From Fonsecaea monophora (lineage: Eukaryota > Ascomycota > Eurotiomycetes > Chaetothyriales > Herpotrichiellaceae), in assembly GCF_001642475.1 (NCBI RefSeq), contig NW_019173935.1:434001-498000 (forward strand): 64,000 bases of DNA, read 5' to 3'. Position numbers and translations under genes: made by a program. The notes under the pieces were generated by a model. The model made no database searches and was not told where the DNA came from. It saw nothing but the letters and a program-made list of their open reading frames with translations. Below, piece by piece: positions 62,973 to 64,000 of this stretch (positions are counted from its first letter, which is position 1; each line of letters begins with the position of its first letter).

Positions 62973-64000
62973 ACGATTTGAACCAGCTCGTTCAGTATGT
63001 AAGGACTGGAGTGGGCCGTTGGGGAGGGGGAGGGAAGGACAACTCCAGGCTTTGACCCTGTTACATTTGGCCCCAATCGACAGCTGAAGGAACGGAAATC
63101 GTTTCAACCATCGAGAAAATCACGCTCCTCGGAATACTCAGTACGGTACACAGCAGAATGACCCAACTTGTCCTCTCGTCGAACTTGCCTGACTGCTGTC
63201 ACGCTGTGCACCCTCACGGCACTTCTGGACCTTGATTCTTAGGTCCCCCTCACACCCCGCAATTTCCCCAGATGCAGATGCCAAATCTTCGTGGGCTCTG
63301 CTTATTTCTCCCGCCTAGGCGTCTTCATTGGATTCGGTTACAAATCTCGGCGACTTCGGGGAGATCGCTGTCGCTGGGCGCCTGGTCTGATTGTACTCGT
63401 TGTGAAATCATATCGGGCCACCAGGGCTATTCAAAGAGGTACTCGGTACACGGCGCAGGCTTCTAAGTGCGGCTTCAAGCTTTACCAGAATAAGAATTCA
63501 AAACGTTGGGCGTGTCTCAGCCCTCTATGGGTCGCAGCACGGATATGGCGGCTGGAGGGCTCAGCAAGCGCTTCAAGGGAACCAATGCTACTAAATTTGT
63601 ACACATGCAGGACTGTATTTTGGAACCCTCTCAAAGGGGCGAATACATCAAGTAGCGAGTCTGGAAGTCTCTGACTAAAACCTGTCCTCGCCTCAGCTGC
63701 TTAATATTACTCGTGGACTCCGGCTAAGATGAAGACGCGTTCTGTTCCGGTACTTCGTACGGAGTAGTTGCTTGTGCACCCGCTCGCAGGGGCAAAGGAT
63801 GTACCTACCTAGCTAGGCACGACGATGTCTTGTAGGGATTTGCAAGTCCTTGGTCCAACTGGCCACACTATTTCCACCCGCCCACTCATTCCAAATTGAA
63901 CTTTCCTTCTTCCCCGTCACCAGCGGCTTCACCCCCGGCGACTAGCAAGGGTTGAATCCACACCACCACCAACCTCCTACCAGTATTCGATCGACTGCTG
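62973..64000. other. Terminal noncoding stretch
   Basis: No gene is supported up to the window end. TACCTA motifs recur near 63800, and the last 150 bp are pyrimidine-rich and could lead into a gene beyond the window. Confidence 0.4.

Overview
The window is nuclear DNA of a filamentous ascomycete (Pezizomycotina). It shows short GT-AG introns (about 45-170 bp, mostly 50-65), roughly balanced base composition, long intergenic leaders, and families typical of moulds: a fungal IBtk-like BTB protein, PRM10/DUF1212 permease, Ecl1 zinc protein, DUF4470-MYND protein, class-II O-methyltransferase and serine/threonine-rich secreted repeat proteins. A black-yeast or other eurotiomycete relative is my guess; the order cannot be proved from this sequence alone. 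There are no operons. I saw no tRNA, rRNA, intact transposon or CRISPR.

Layout. 1-16.6 kb: 3' end of an IBtk-like BTB/ankyrin gene, ATG13 (autophagy initiation), a minus-strand secreted protein built from WxxW repeats, Mediator subunit MED22, a greatly expanded dihydrofolate reductase, and an eight-exon glycine-rich repeat gene resembling DDR48-type stress proteins. 18-33.5 kb: splicing factor CWC15, the ThrE-like permease PRM10, exosome subunit RRP45, a Drs2-type phospholipid flippase, an Ecl1-family zinc-binding lifespan regulator and the SWR1 subunit VPS72. 33.7-45.8 kb: AP endonuclease APN1 (divergent from VPS72), a cytochrome P450, a small bZIP factor, an O-methyltransferase, an HD-domain phosphohydrolase and the Golgi GRASP protein. 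47-64 kb: a second secreted repeat protein (CGFGT modules), a RING protein, the cap methyltransferase ABD1, an MFS sugar-type transporter divergent from a cytosolic sulfatase, a six-exon DUF4470-MYND protein and a doubtful small ORF.

Most genes are housekeeping genes of RNA processing (CWC15, RRP45, ABD1), transcription and chromatin (MED22, VPS72), membrane traffic and autophagy (ATG13, flippase, GRASP) and repair or nucleotide metabolism (APN1, DHFR). The accessory layer is two mucin-like secreted repeat proteins, a loose P450/bZIP/O-methyltransferase group with no backbone synthase in view, and a transporter-sulfatase pair that could serve uptake and use of sulfate esters. I found no clear new multi-gene system. 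The least ordinary items are the WxxW repeat protein, the CGFGT module protein, the DHFR with large low-complexity insertions and the exon-duplicated glycine-rich gene.

Exon structures were built by eye from reading frame, splice signals and family conservation, and have not been tested against transcripts.
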